Assembly (NCBI RefSeq): GCF_027213785.1 | Contig: NZ_JAPWGO010000017.1 | Span: forward strand, 18,623-82,622 | Origin: Limimaricola sp. G21655-S1 | GTDB taxonomy: Bacteria; Pseudomonadota; Alphaproteobacteria; Rhodobacterales; Rhodobacteraceae | Length of the DNA stretch: 64,000 bases | Reading direction: 5' to 3' | Shown here: piece by piece, positions 35,358-43,425 of the stretch | Layout of the letters: each line of letters opens with the position of its first letter | How positions within the stretch are numbered: position 1 is the stretch's first letter | Notes under the pieces: generated by a model | What the model was told of the DNA's origin: nothing | Databases searched by the model: none | What the model saw: the letters and a program-made list of their open reading frames with translations, nothing else | Position numbers and translations under genes: made by a program

Positions 35358-37007
35358 TCAGCTCTCCTCCCCGACCTCCTCGGTCCCGTCGCCGTCGGCA
35401 TCATCCTCCGCAGGGGCTTGGGCGGGCTCATCTCCCTCGATGCCGTCTTCCGAGGTTTCAGGGGTATCCGGGGTTTCGGGCGTGTCCGGGGCCTCCGTCT
35501 CGACAGGCTCTTTCGGTGGCGTGCCGGCCGTGTCCTCTTCGACGGCATCGGCATCGGCATCGGCATCGGTGCCGGTCGCGTCCTCCTCTGCCTCCGGGGG
35601 CTCGACCGGCGCGTCGCCGACAAAGGCGCCGTCGCGCCAGCCGCCTTCCTCGGTCTCGCCCGTGGCATAGCGCATCACGCCGCGCCCTTGGCGGCGACCG
35701 TCGCGGAACTGGCCCTCATAGATGTCGCCATTGGCATAGGTCGCGACGCCTTCGCCCTCGATCTCGCCATCGACCCACTGGCCTTCATAGGTAAAGCCGT
35801 CGGGCATGGTGATCCGGCCCTGGCCATGGCGCTGGCCGTCCTCGAAGCCGCCCTCGTAGCGGGTGCCGTCGGCATAGATCGCCAGGCCCTGGCCCTCGCG
35901 CTGGCCCTCGACCCAATCGCCTTCGTAGCTGTAGCCGTCGGCATAGGTCATCTTGCCGCGCCCGTGATTGCGCGCGTCGAGGAACTCGCCCTCGTAGACG
36001 AGGCCGTTGGCGTAGGTGGCGGTGCCGGTGCCCTCGATCACGCCCTCGCTCCAGTCGCCCTCATAGGTCGAGCCGTCGGGATAGGTGATCTTGCCGGTGC
36101 CATGCGCGAGGTCGTTCTCGAACTGGCCGACATACACCGACCCGTCGGGATAGGTGACCTCGCCCTGACCCTCGATCCGCCCCTCGACCCATTCACCGAC
36201 ATAGCGATAGCCGTCGGTGCCGGTGAAGGTGCCCTGACCATGGCGGCGATCATCCTTGAACGCGCCTTCGTAGACGTCGCCATTGGCGTATTGGACCCGG
36301 CCCGTGCCCTCGCGCTTGCCCGCCGCGAACTGGCCGATATAGACGTCGCCATTGGGCTGTTCGAGCCGGCCCTCGCCTTCGATCTGGCCGTCGACCCAAT
36401 TACCTTCATAGACCAGCCCGTCGGGCATGGTGAGCGTGCCTTGCCCGTCGCGCTCGCCGGCCTTGAGCGTGCCCTCGTAGGTCGAGCCGTCGGGATAGGT
36501 GATCTTGCCTTCGCCTTCCTTGACGCCGTTGACCCACTGGCCGTCATAGACATAGCCGTCGGGGCTGCTCAGCCGGCCGGTGCCGTGATGCATGGCGTTG
36601 CGGAATTCGCCTTCGTAGCGGGTGCCGTTGGCGTATTCGGCGGTGCCGCGGCCGGTGATCTTGCCGTCTTCCCACTCGCCCTCGTAATTGCCGCCATCGG
36701 CGAAGGTGATCCGACCCACCCCTTCGGGCTTGCCGCGCGCGAACTGGCCCTCATAGACCGAACCGTTCGGGAAGGTGGCCTGACCCTCGCCGCGGATCTC
36801 GCCCTCGAACCATTCGCCGACATACTCGTAGCCATTGGGCAGTCGGTAACTGCCGCGCCCGTGCTGGCGCCCGTTGAGGAAGGTGCCCTCGTAGACGCCC
36901 CCGTCCTCGTATTGCTTGATGGTGGCTTCCTGCGCCTGCGCGCCGGGCGCCTGCGCGAGCATCATCGCCGCCGCGAGTGTGAACGCGCGCTTGGCTCCTG
37001 CCGACAT
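35358..37007 (-). CDS. Secreted MORN-repeat protein with acidic tail
   Basis: This 549-residue protein has a signal peptide (FTLAAAMMLAQAPGAQAQ), then 18 consecutive 23-residue MORN repeats (pattern G-x-x-Y-x-G-x-W/F-x-x-G-x-x-x-G-x-G) plus a degenerate nineteenth, covering residues 32 to about 460. A low-complexity acidic tail of about 80 residues follows, with DADADADA and repeated TPETPD units. MORN arrays form an elongated beta-solenoid; bacterial ones are linked to cell-envelope or lipid contact. The high internal repetition invites recombination. Function unknown; it stands alone, with a short gap to the cupin gene. Confidence 0.92.
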   Translation of the reverse strand: MSAGAKRAFTLAAAMMLAQAPGAQAQEATIKQYEDGGVYEGTFLNGRQHGRGSYRLPNGYEYVGEWFEGEIRGEGQATFPNGSVYEGQFARGKPEGVGRITFADGGNYEGEWEDGKITGRGTAEYANGTRYEGEFRNAMHHGTGRLSSPDGYVYDGQWVNGVKEGEGKITYPDGSTYEGTLKAGERDGQGTLTMPDGLVYEGNWVDGQIEGEGRLEQPNGDVYIGQFAAGKREGTGRVQYANGDVYEGAFKDDRRHGQGTFTGTDGYRYVGEWVEGRIEGQGEVTYPDGSVYVGQFENDLAHGTGKITYPDGSTYEGDWSEGVIEGTGTATYANGLVYEGEFLDARNHGRGKMTYADGYSYEGDWVEGQREGQGLAIYADGTRYEGGFEDGQRHGQGRITMPDGFTYEGQWVDGEIEGEGVATYANGDIYEGQFRDGRRQGRGVMRYATGETEEGGWRDGAFVGDAPVEPPEAEEDATGTDADADADAVEEDTAGTPPKEPVETEAPDTPETPDTPETSEDGIEGDEPAQAPAEDDADGDGTEEVGEES

Positions 37008-37112
37008 GACCGATTGCCCCCGATCGCTGGACCCGGTGCGACCGGTCCAAGTTTCCGCTTTGGTGCAGAGTAACGACGGCCCCCGCTCAAGACAACAGCC
37101 CCGGCACCTCAG

Positions 37113-37625
37113 TCACTTGCGCGGCGGATCGGCCACGGTATCGGGCCACGTGTCCGACATCGGGCCGCCGGTGACCGGATCGCGCTCCGGGCAGGGCAGG
37201 GCGGCGATTTGGGCGCCGAAGCGGTGCCTGGCATCCACGGCCGCACGCTCGACCGATGGCGCTTCCTGGCGCGGCGGATAGGCCCCGAGTACCGCGAAAC
37301 CCGGCCGGCGCTCGAGGCAGCGGTGACCGAACCCCGCCGGCAGCACCAGCGCGTCGCCGGGCGCGACGTCGAGATCCTCGCCCGCCTCGCCGCCGATCCG
37401 CAGCCGGGCGCTGCCGGCGACGCAAAGCAGCGCCTCATGCGCGTCGGGGTGGAAATGGTGATAATCGAAGACGCCCCAGCGCCAGATACCGCCCCAGCCA
37501 TGGCGGCGCAGCAAAGCTTCCGCCGCCTCGGGCGCGAAGGCGCGCGCATGGAGCAGCGCCGGCCAGCGCGGGTGGTTCGGAATGCCGCCATTGGCGGCGA
37601 CACGGATGCGGCGGACAGGGCTCAT
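37113..37625 (-). CDS. YjlB-like cupin-domain protein
   Basis: This 170-residue single-domain cupin has VFDYHHFHPDAHEALLCVAG (two His and a Glu for a metal) and PAGFGHRCLE with the third His, and ends in GGPMSDTWPDTVADPPRK. The C-terminal PMSDTWP is characteristic of the YjlB group. Its substrate is unknown. The chosen start is ATG 37625 (MSPVRRIRVAANG); the longer frame would run through the divergent promoter. Confidence 0.82.
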   Translation of the reverse strand: MSPVRRIRVAANGGIPNHPRWPALLHARAFAPEAAEALLRRHGWGGIWRWGVFDYHHFHPDAHEALLCVAGSARLRIGGEAGEDLDVAPGDALVLPAGFGHRCLERRPGFAVLGAYPPRQEAPSVERAAVDARHRFGAQIAALPCPERDPVTGGPMSDTWPDTVADPPRK

Positions 37626-37728
37626 GCGCAGTAGTCTAGACGCCCGCGGCCCTTCGGCAACGCCGCGCTTGCGCCACGCCGCCGGGTAACTAATCTCGGC
37701 CCGATCCCCAACCCCGCCGGGAGGCGCC

Positions 37729-38157
37729 ATGTCCGAGAACAAGACCCTGCCCACCGGCGCCAGCGTCGAGGCGTTCCTCGAGGCCGTGACCCCGGACCGC
37801 CGACGCGAGGACGCCCTGGCACTGGATGCGCTGTTCCGGGAAGTGACCGGTTTCGTGCCGCAGATGTGGGGGCCGTCGATCGTGGGCTATGGCTCCTACG
37901 ACTACGTCTACGAAAGCGGCCATGCCGGACGCTTCCTCGCCACCGGGTTTTCGCCTCGAAAGGCCAATCTCGTGCTCTACATCATGCCGGGATACGACGA
38001 GGCCAACCCGATCCTTACCCGGCTGGGCAAGCACCGGATGGGCAAGTCGTGCCTTTACATCAACAAGCTCGCCGACGTGGATCGCGGCGCGCTGGCGGAG
38101 CTGATCCGGCACGGGCTCGACCGGCTGGCGGGGTATTGGCCGGTGCATCCGATCTGA
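37729..38157 (+). CDS. DUF1801 domain-containing protein
   Basis: This 142-residue soluble protein of the YdhG/YjbR-like DUF1801 fold begins MSENKTLPTGASVEAFL and contains PQMWGPSIVGYGSYDYVYES, LVLYIMPGY and GKSCLYINKLADVD, all hallmarks of the family. Function is unknown. It precedes an MFS transporter gene by 25 bases and is probably co-transcribed with it. Confidence 0.88.
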   Translation: MSENKTLPTGASVEAFLEAVTPDRRREDALALDALFREVTGFVPQMWGPSIVGYGSYDYVYESGHAGRFLATGFSPRKANLVLYIMPGYDEANPILTRLGKHRMGKSCLYINKLADVDRGALAELIRHGLDRLAGYWPVHPI

Positions 38158-38182
38158 GCGGCGGCGCGCGCCAGGGATCGCC

Positions 38183-39634
38183 ATGACCGAAGAGGACACC
38201 CCGCTCAGGGGCCGCTGGATCGCCATGGCGGCGCTGTTGGTGGCGGGTTTCATGAACCTGATCGACGTCACCATCGTCAACGTCGCCATCCCCTCGCTGC
38301 AGGGCGCCTTTCAAGCCAGCGACAGCCAGATCGAATGGGTCGTCGCGGCCTATATCCTGAGCTTCGCGCTGTTTCTGCTGCCCGCCGGTCGTCTCGGCGA
38401 CGTGGTCGGGCGGCGGCGGATGTTCGTGATCGGGGTCACGGTCTTCACCATCGCCTCGGCGCTATGCGGCCTCGCGCCCGGCATCGGCAGCCTCGTGGCC
38501 GCACGGGTGCTGCAGGGCTTAGGCGGCGCGATGATGACGCCGCAGACGCTGGCGCTGGTGCCGGCGCTATTCCCGCCGCGCGAACGCGGTGCCGCCTTCG
38601 CGCTGTTCGGGCTTTCGGCCGGGCTCGCCAGCGTCGCCGGCCCGCTCTTGGGCGGGGTGCTGATCGGGGCCGATATCATGGGGCTCGACTGGCGGCCGAT
38701 CTTTCTCGTCAATATCCCGGTCGGCGCGGTGGCGGTGCTCGGGGCGCTGCGCTTCGTGCCCAAGGTGCCGGGCGACGCGGCGCTCAGGCTCGACCTCGTC
38801 GGCATGGCGCTGGCGGGCACCGGGCTGATGCTGCTGCTGTTTCCGCTGATCGAGGGGCGCCAGCTCGGCTGGCCCGTCTGGGTTTTCGCGATGATGGTCG
38901 CCGCCATGCCGACCGGCGCGGGCTTCGTCGCATGGCAGCGGCGGCAGGCGCGGCGGGGTGCGCCGCAGCTGATCCCGGCGAGCCTTCTGGCGAATGCCGA
39001 CTACGTCACCGGCTCGGTGCTGGCGACGCTGCTCTTCGCCGGCATCCCCGGCTTCTTCCTCGTCTTCGCGATCTTCCTGCAGGTGGGCTACGGGCTGACG
39101 CCGCTCGAATCCGGGGTCACCACCATGCCGTTCTCGCTCGGGGTGCTGGGCGCATCGGTCCTGTCGGGCCGTCTCGGCACCCGCTGGCCGCGCGAGCGGA
39201 TCACGGCAGGCGCGGTGCTGCTGGTGATCGGCATGACCGCGCTGCGGCTGATGCTCCCCGAGGCGGGCGAGGCGCTGTCGCGCGCGGCTTTCATCCTGCC
39301 TCTGGCGCTCTCGGGGCTCGGCCTCGGCACCGCCGTCTCGCCGCTGTTCCAGACGGTGCTCGCCAACGTCGCCGACCGCGACACCGGCGCGGGCTCGGGC
39401 GCGCTGCAAAGCTTCCAGCAGGTCGGCGGCGCGCTGGGCGTGGCGGTGATGGGACAGCTGTTCTTCGGGATGCTGCGCGGGGGCGGCGGCTATCCGGAGG
39501 CGCTGACGGCCGCGCTGTGGTTCAACGCGGCCGCCTTCGTCGCCGTGGCGCTGCTGGTCTGGCGGCTGCCCGAGCCGCGCCTCGTGCCGGGGCAAGGACC
39601 GGGCGGAAAGCCCGAGCCCACCCCGGCGGAATGA
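38183..39634 (+). CDS. MFS transporter, DHA2 family (14-helix drug exporter)
   Basis: This 483-residue inner-membrane protein has 14 predicted helices. It has MNLIDVTIVNVAIPSL in helix 1, RLGDVVGRRRMFVIG in the first loop (MFS motif A) and GLSAGLASVAGPLLGGVL (motif C, antiporter). Such proteins export drugs or other amphiphilic compounds with protons. Its stop directly abuts the convergent stop of the MBL-fold hydrolase gene. Confidence 0.93.
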   Translation: MTEEDTPLRGRWIAMAALLVAGFMNLIDVTIVNVAIPSLQGAFQASDSQIEWVVAAYILSFALFLLPAGRLGDVVGRRRMFVIGVTVFTIASALCGLAPGIGSLVAARVLQGLGGAMMTPQTLALVPALFPPRERGAAFALFGLSAGLASVAGPLLGGVLIGADIMGLDWRPIFLVNIPVGAVAVLGALRFVPKVPGDAALRLDLVGMALAGTGLMLLLFPLIEGRQLGWPVWVFAMMVAAMPTGAGFVAWQRRQARRGAPQLIPASLLANADYVTGSVLATLLFAGIPGFFLVFAIFLQVGYGLTPLESGVTTMPFSLGVLGASVLSGRLGTRWPRERITAGAVLLVIGMTALRLMLPEAGEALSRAAFILPLALSGLGLGTAVSPLFQTVLANVADRDTGAGSGALQSFQQVGGALGVAVMGQLFFGMLRGGGGYPEALTAALWFNAAAFVAVALLVWRLPEPRLVPGQGPGGKPEPTPAE

Positions 39635-40567
39635 TCACAGCGTCAGCTGGTAGCTGTGCGGCACCCAGGCAAAGCCGTCATCCACCGCCATGACGTAGCC
39701 CGCCCCCGGGAAGGGCATGTGGTAGCCGATCACCGGCATCTTGCGCTCGGCCGCCATCGACAGCACCCGGCGCCGGGTCTCGACCGCCATCTCCTTGTCG
39801 GAATCGAAGCTGACATGCCAGTCGGGCTCGCCCACCGACCAGACGTAGTGGTTGGCGGTATCGGCCATCAGCAGCAGCTCGCCTTCGCTCCCCGCCACGG
39901 TGAAGACGAGGTGGCCCGGCGTATGGCCGAAGGCCGCCATCGCGGTAAGCGGGCCGACCTGGTCGCCGTCCTCGAGGAATTGCAGCTCCCCCTCGAGCGG
40001 CCGCACCTTGGCCTCGAAGCCCTCGTTGTTCTGCCCGGCCCAGTGGTCGAACTCGACCCAGCCCGCGTGATGCGAGGCGTTGGGAAAGGTCTTTTCCCCG
40101 GCCTCGGTCATCAGCCCGCCGATATGGTCGCCATGCATGTGGGTCAGCACCACGTGGGTGACGTCCCCGGGCGAGCGGCCGGCGGCCTCCAGCGCCGCGG
40201 TGATGCCCGCCGCGTCGAGGCCGGTATCGACGAGGATCACGTTCTCGCCCGCCTCGACCAGCACCGGGTTGAAGAAGAACCGCGCCTCGTCGGAGGGGAT
40301 GAAGTTCTCCTCGCTGACCTGCGCGAAGGTCTCGTCGTCGACATTGAGCCCGAAGATCGAGTGCGGCTCGGGCACGACGCGGCTGCCGGCAAGCAGGGTG
40401 GTCACCTTGACGTCGCCCAGCGTGAAGGCGCGGTGCGTCGGAAGCTCGACCGCGTCGCTCGAGGGGGCGGTCTGGGCAATGGCGGTACCGGGCAGGCCCG
40501 CGCTCGCAGCCAGCGGCAGCGCCGCGCCGGCCATGAGCGCCGCGCGGCGGCTGATGGAATGTGACAT
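39635..40567 (-). CDS. Tat-exported MBL-fold metallo-hydrolase
   Basis: This 310-residue periplasmic zinc hydrolase has a twin-arginine signal (SRRAALMAGAALPLAASAG) and the metal-binding THMHGDHIGG. Later ligands are LVDTGLD, FGHTPGHLVF (His) and YHMPFPGAG (His). Quorum-quenching lactonases and methyl parathion hydrolase-like enzymes share this layout, but the substrate cannot be told. ATG 40567 (MSHSISRR) is used; the frame is open 10 codons further. Confidence 0.9.
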   Translation of the reverse strand: MSHSISRRAALMAGAALPLAASAGLPGTAIAQTAPSSDAVELPTHRAFTLGDVKVTTLLAGSRVVPEPHSIFGLNVDDETFAQVSEENFIPSDEARFFFNPVLVEAGENVILVDTGLDAAGITAALEAAGRSPGDVTHVVLTHMHGDHIGGLMTEAGEKTFPNASHHAGWVEFDHWAGQNNEGFEAKVRPLEGELQFLEDGDQVGPLTAMAAFGHTPGHLVFTVAGSEGELLLMADTANHYVWSVGEPDWHVSFDSDKEMAVETRRRVLSMAAERKMPVIGYHMPFPGAGYVMAVDDGFAWVPHSYQLTL

Positions 40568-40651
40568 CTCACGTCTCCTCTGCGTTGTATGACGCAAAGG
40601 TTAGGGCATGCCGGGGCTTTGCCTAGCGCGGGGATGCACAAAGCCCCTGTA

Positions 40652-41071
40652 TCACAGCCACCATTGGTCGATCGCGGCGATGTCGTCGTCGGACCAGCCG
40701 AAATGATGGGCGAATTCATGCACCGTCACATGCGCCACCATTTCGGCCACGGTCACGTCGCCGCGCTCGGCCCATTCGTCGAGGATCGGCCGCCGGAACA
40801 GCCAGACCACGTCCGGGCCCTGCGGCACGTCCCAGTTCGACTTCTCGGTCATCGGCGTGCCGTCATAGAGCCCGGTCAGCTCGAACGGCTCCATCTCCAT
40901 CTGCTCGAGAATGTCGTCGGGCGCGAAATCGACGACGCGCAGCGCCACCTCGGCGGCCGCGCGGCGGAACGGCTCGGGCAGGGTGGCGATGACATGGCGC
41001 GCGATCGTCTCGATCTCGTCGAGACTGGGCGCGAGGGGGCTGCCCGCGAAGGGGTCGGATGTGCTGTCCAT
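40652..41071 (-). CDS. Zincin-like metallopeptidase family protein
   Basis: This 139-residue protein of the small bacterial zincin family (PF06262) has VAHVTVHEFAHHFGWSDDDI near the C-terminus, that is HExxH followed by the conserved GxxDxxI. The N-terminal part has DEIETIARHVIATLPEPFR. Its physiological substrate is unknown. ATG 41071 lies 62 bases from the divergent gltX start. Confidence 0.88.
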   Translation of the reverse strand: MDSTSDPFAGSPLAPSLDEIETIARHVIATLPEPFRRAAAEVALRVVDFAPDDILEQMEMEPFELTGLYDGTPMTEKSNWDVPQGPDVVWLFRRPILDEWAERGDVTVAEMVAHVTVHEFAHHFGWSDDDIAAIDQWWL

Positions 41072-41133
41072 GGCCCCCGATATGGACAAAACGGCCCGCC
41101 TGTGAAAGAGCCCATGGCGAACAGGAGAGCCCC

Positions 41134-42453
41134 ATGACAACGACCCGTTTCGCCCCGTCCCCCACCGGTTGGCTGCATATCGGCAACCTGCGCGCCGCGC
41201 TGTTCAACCATGCCATCGCGCGCCAGCAGGGCGGCGAGTTCATCCTGCGCATCGACGACACCGACCAAGAGCGCTCGAAGCCCGAATACGTGGACGGCAT
41301 CCTCGAGGCGCTGGACTGGCTCGGCATCACCCATGACCGGGTGGAACGGCAGTCCGACCGGATGGAGCGCTACACGGCGGCGCGCGAGGAGCTGGTGGCC
41401 GACGGACGGCTCTACGAATGCTTCGAGACCCCGACCGAACTCGACCTCAAGCGCAAGAAGCAGCTCAACATGGGCAAGCCGCCGGTCTACGACCGGGCGG
41501 CTCTCGACCTGTCTGAAGAGGAAAAGAACCGGCTGCGTGCCGAGCGCGGCAGCCATTGGCGCTTCAAGCTCGACCGCGAGCGGATCGAGTGGGAGGATGG
41601 CATCCTCGGGCCGATCTCGATCGACGCCGCGAGCGTGTCGGACCCGGTGCTGATCAAGGAAAGCGGTCAGGTGCTCTACACCTTCGCCTCCTCGGTCGAC
41701 GACGCCGAGATGGGCATCACCGACGTGGTGCGCGGCTCGGACCACGTGACCAACACCGCGACCCAGATCCAGATTATCCGCGCGCTGGGCTACGAGCCGC
41801 CGCGCTTCGCGCATCACTCGCTGCTCACCGGCCCGCAGGGCGAGGCGCTGTCCAAGCGGCTCGGCTCACTGTCCTTGCGCGATCTCAAGGCGGCGGGGAT
41901 CGAGCCGATGGCGATCCTGAGCCTGATGGCGCGGCTGGGCTCCTCGCAGCCGGTGGAACTGCGCCAGACGCCTGCCGAGGTGATCGAGGGCTTCGACATC
42001 TCGAGCTTCGGCTCGGCGCCCACCAAGTTCGACCCCGCCGATCTGGAGCCGCTGACCGCGCGCTGGCTGTCGCAGCAGCCGCTTTCGGAGGTCGCCGAGG
42101 ACGTGCGCGCGGCGGGGGTGCCCGAGGATCTGGCCGAGGCGTTCTGGGCCACGGTGCGCGGCAACCTCAAGACTCGCGCCACGATTGCCGAGTGGTGGGC
42201 GGTGTTCCGCGACGGCGATGCGGGCCGCGCCGAGCCCGAGGATGCCGAATTCGTGGCGCAGGCTCTGGGGATGTTGGGCGAGCCGCCCTATGGCCCGGAG
42301 ACCTGGAAATCCTGGACCGACGCGGTGAAGGCCGAGACCGGCCGCAAGGGCAAGTCGCTGTTCCTGCCGCTGCGCCGCGCCGTCACCGGCATGGATCATG
42401 GCCCGGAAATGGCCGATGTCATGCCGCTGATGCAGGTCAAGCCGCGGGTCTGA
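41134..42453 (+). CDS. gltX: Glutamate--tRNA ligase (GltX)
   Basis: This 439-residue class I aminoacyl-tRNA synthetase charges tRNA-Glu (and in many alphaproteobacteria one gltX paralogue also mischarges tRNA-Gln). FAPSPTGWLHIGNLRAALFN contains the HIGH box and GEALSKRLGSLSLRDL the KMSKS-like box; the C-terminal helical domain follows. AGGAGA precedes the ATG. The frame remains open upstream across the divergent promoter. Rhodobacteraceae often carry two gltX genes, and this shorter one may be either. Confidence 0.95.
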   Translation: MTTTRFAPSPTGWLHIGNLRAALFNHAIARQQGGEFILRIDDTDQERSKPEYVDGILEALDWLGITHDRVERQSDRMERYTAAREELVADGRLYECFETPTELDLKRKKQLNMGKPPVYDRAALDLSEEEKNRLRAERGSHWRFKLDRERIEWEDGILGPISIDAASVSDPVLIKESGQVLYTFASSVDDAEMGITDVVRGSDHVTNTATQIQIIRALGYEPPRFAHHSLLTGPQGEALSKRLGSLSLRDLKAAGIEPMAILSLMARLGSSQPVELRQTPAEVIEGFDISSFGSAPTKFDPADLEPLTARWLSQQPLSEVAEDVRAAGVPEDLAEAFWATVRGNLKTRATIAEWWAVFRDGDAGRAEPEDAEFVAQALGMLGEPPYGPETWKSWTDAVKAETGRKGKSLFLPLRRAVTGMDHGPEMADVMPLMQVKPRV

Positions 42454-42533
42454 TCGGGCCCGCCCCGGGCTTCGGGCTGGACCCGGCCCGCCCGCGCCAT
42501 ATCTCCCGCCTCTGACGAGGCGGGAGATCGGCC

Positions 42534-43424
42534 ATGAAGGATTGCATCATCGTGGGCGGCGGTCCGGCGGGGCTCACCGCCGGGATCTACCTCGCCCGGT
42601 TCCTGCGCGACACGGCGCTGTTCGATGCGGGCCGGCCCCGCGCGCATCGCATCCCGCGCACCCGCAACCTGCCGGGCTACCCGGACGGGATCGAGGGGCC
42701 GGAACTGCTCGACCGGATGCGCCGCCAGCTCGATCCCTACGATGTGGAGATCTGCCGCGACCACGTCACATCGGCCAGCCGCATCGATGGCGGTTTCCGG
42801 GTCGAGGCCGATGGCGGCGCGCTCGAGACGCGGACGCTGATCCTTGCCACCGGCGTCACCAACCGCCCGCCGCAGATCCCCGAGGAGATCCATGACGAAG
42901 GGGTGGCGCGCGGGCTGATCCGCTATTGTCCGATTTGCGACGCTTACGAGGTGCGCGGCAAGAAGGTGGCGATCCTCGGCTCGGGTCCGCACGCCGTGGC
43001 CGAGGGCCGCTTCGTGCGTCACTACGCCGAGGACGTGACCGTGGTGCGTCCCGAGCACGCGCCGCTCGACGATGACGGCGAGCGGGCGCTGTCCAAGGCG
43101 GGGCTGAAGATCCTGCCGTCGCATCGCCGCGAGATCCGGCTCGACGGTGACGAGATCGTGGTCAAGATGCAGGATGGGCGCGAGGCCCGTTTCGACACGC
43201 TCTATGTCGCGCTCGGCACCGATCCGCATTCCGATCTCGCCCGCGACCTCGGCGCGGATCTGACCGAGGCGGGCTGCATCCCGGTCGACGCGCATTGCGA
43301 GACCAGCATCGAGGGGCTCTTCGCCATAGGCGACGTGATCGCCGGGCTCGACCAGATCGCCTATGGCATGGGTCATGCCGCCGTGGCGACCACGGCGATC
43401 CACAACCGGCTGCTCGGGGGCTAG
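42534..43424 (+). CDS. Thioredoxin reductase-like FAD/NAD(P) oxidoreductase
   Basis: This 296-residue flavoprotein has GGGPAGLTAGIYLARF for FAD binding, the redox-active YCPICDAYE (Cys-Pro-Ile-Cys), LGSGPHAVAEGRF for NAD(P) and a C-terminal LFAIGDVIAGLDQIAYGMG. The usual thioredoxin reductase CAxC centre is replaced by CPIC, seen in bacillithiol/ferredoxin-like branches. It would transfer electrons to a disulfide partner. The gene starts 80 bases after gltX and converges with the ABC permease gene, whose stop is 1 base away. Confidence 0.9.
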   Translation: MKDCIIVGGGPAGLTAGIYLARFLRDTALFDAGRPRAHRIPRTRNLPGYPDGIEGPELLDRMRRQLDPYDVEICRDHVTSASRIDGGFRVEADGGALETRTLILATGVTNRPPQIPEEIHDEGVARGLIRYCPICDAYEVRGKKVAILGSGPHAVAEGRFVRHYAEDVTVVRPEHAPLDDDGERALSKAGLKILPSHRREIRLDGDEIVVKMQDGREARFDTLYVALGTDPHSDLARDLGADLTEAGCIPVDAHCETSIEGLFAIGDVIAGLDQIAYGMGHAAVATTAIHNRLLGG

Positions 43425-43425
43425 C

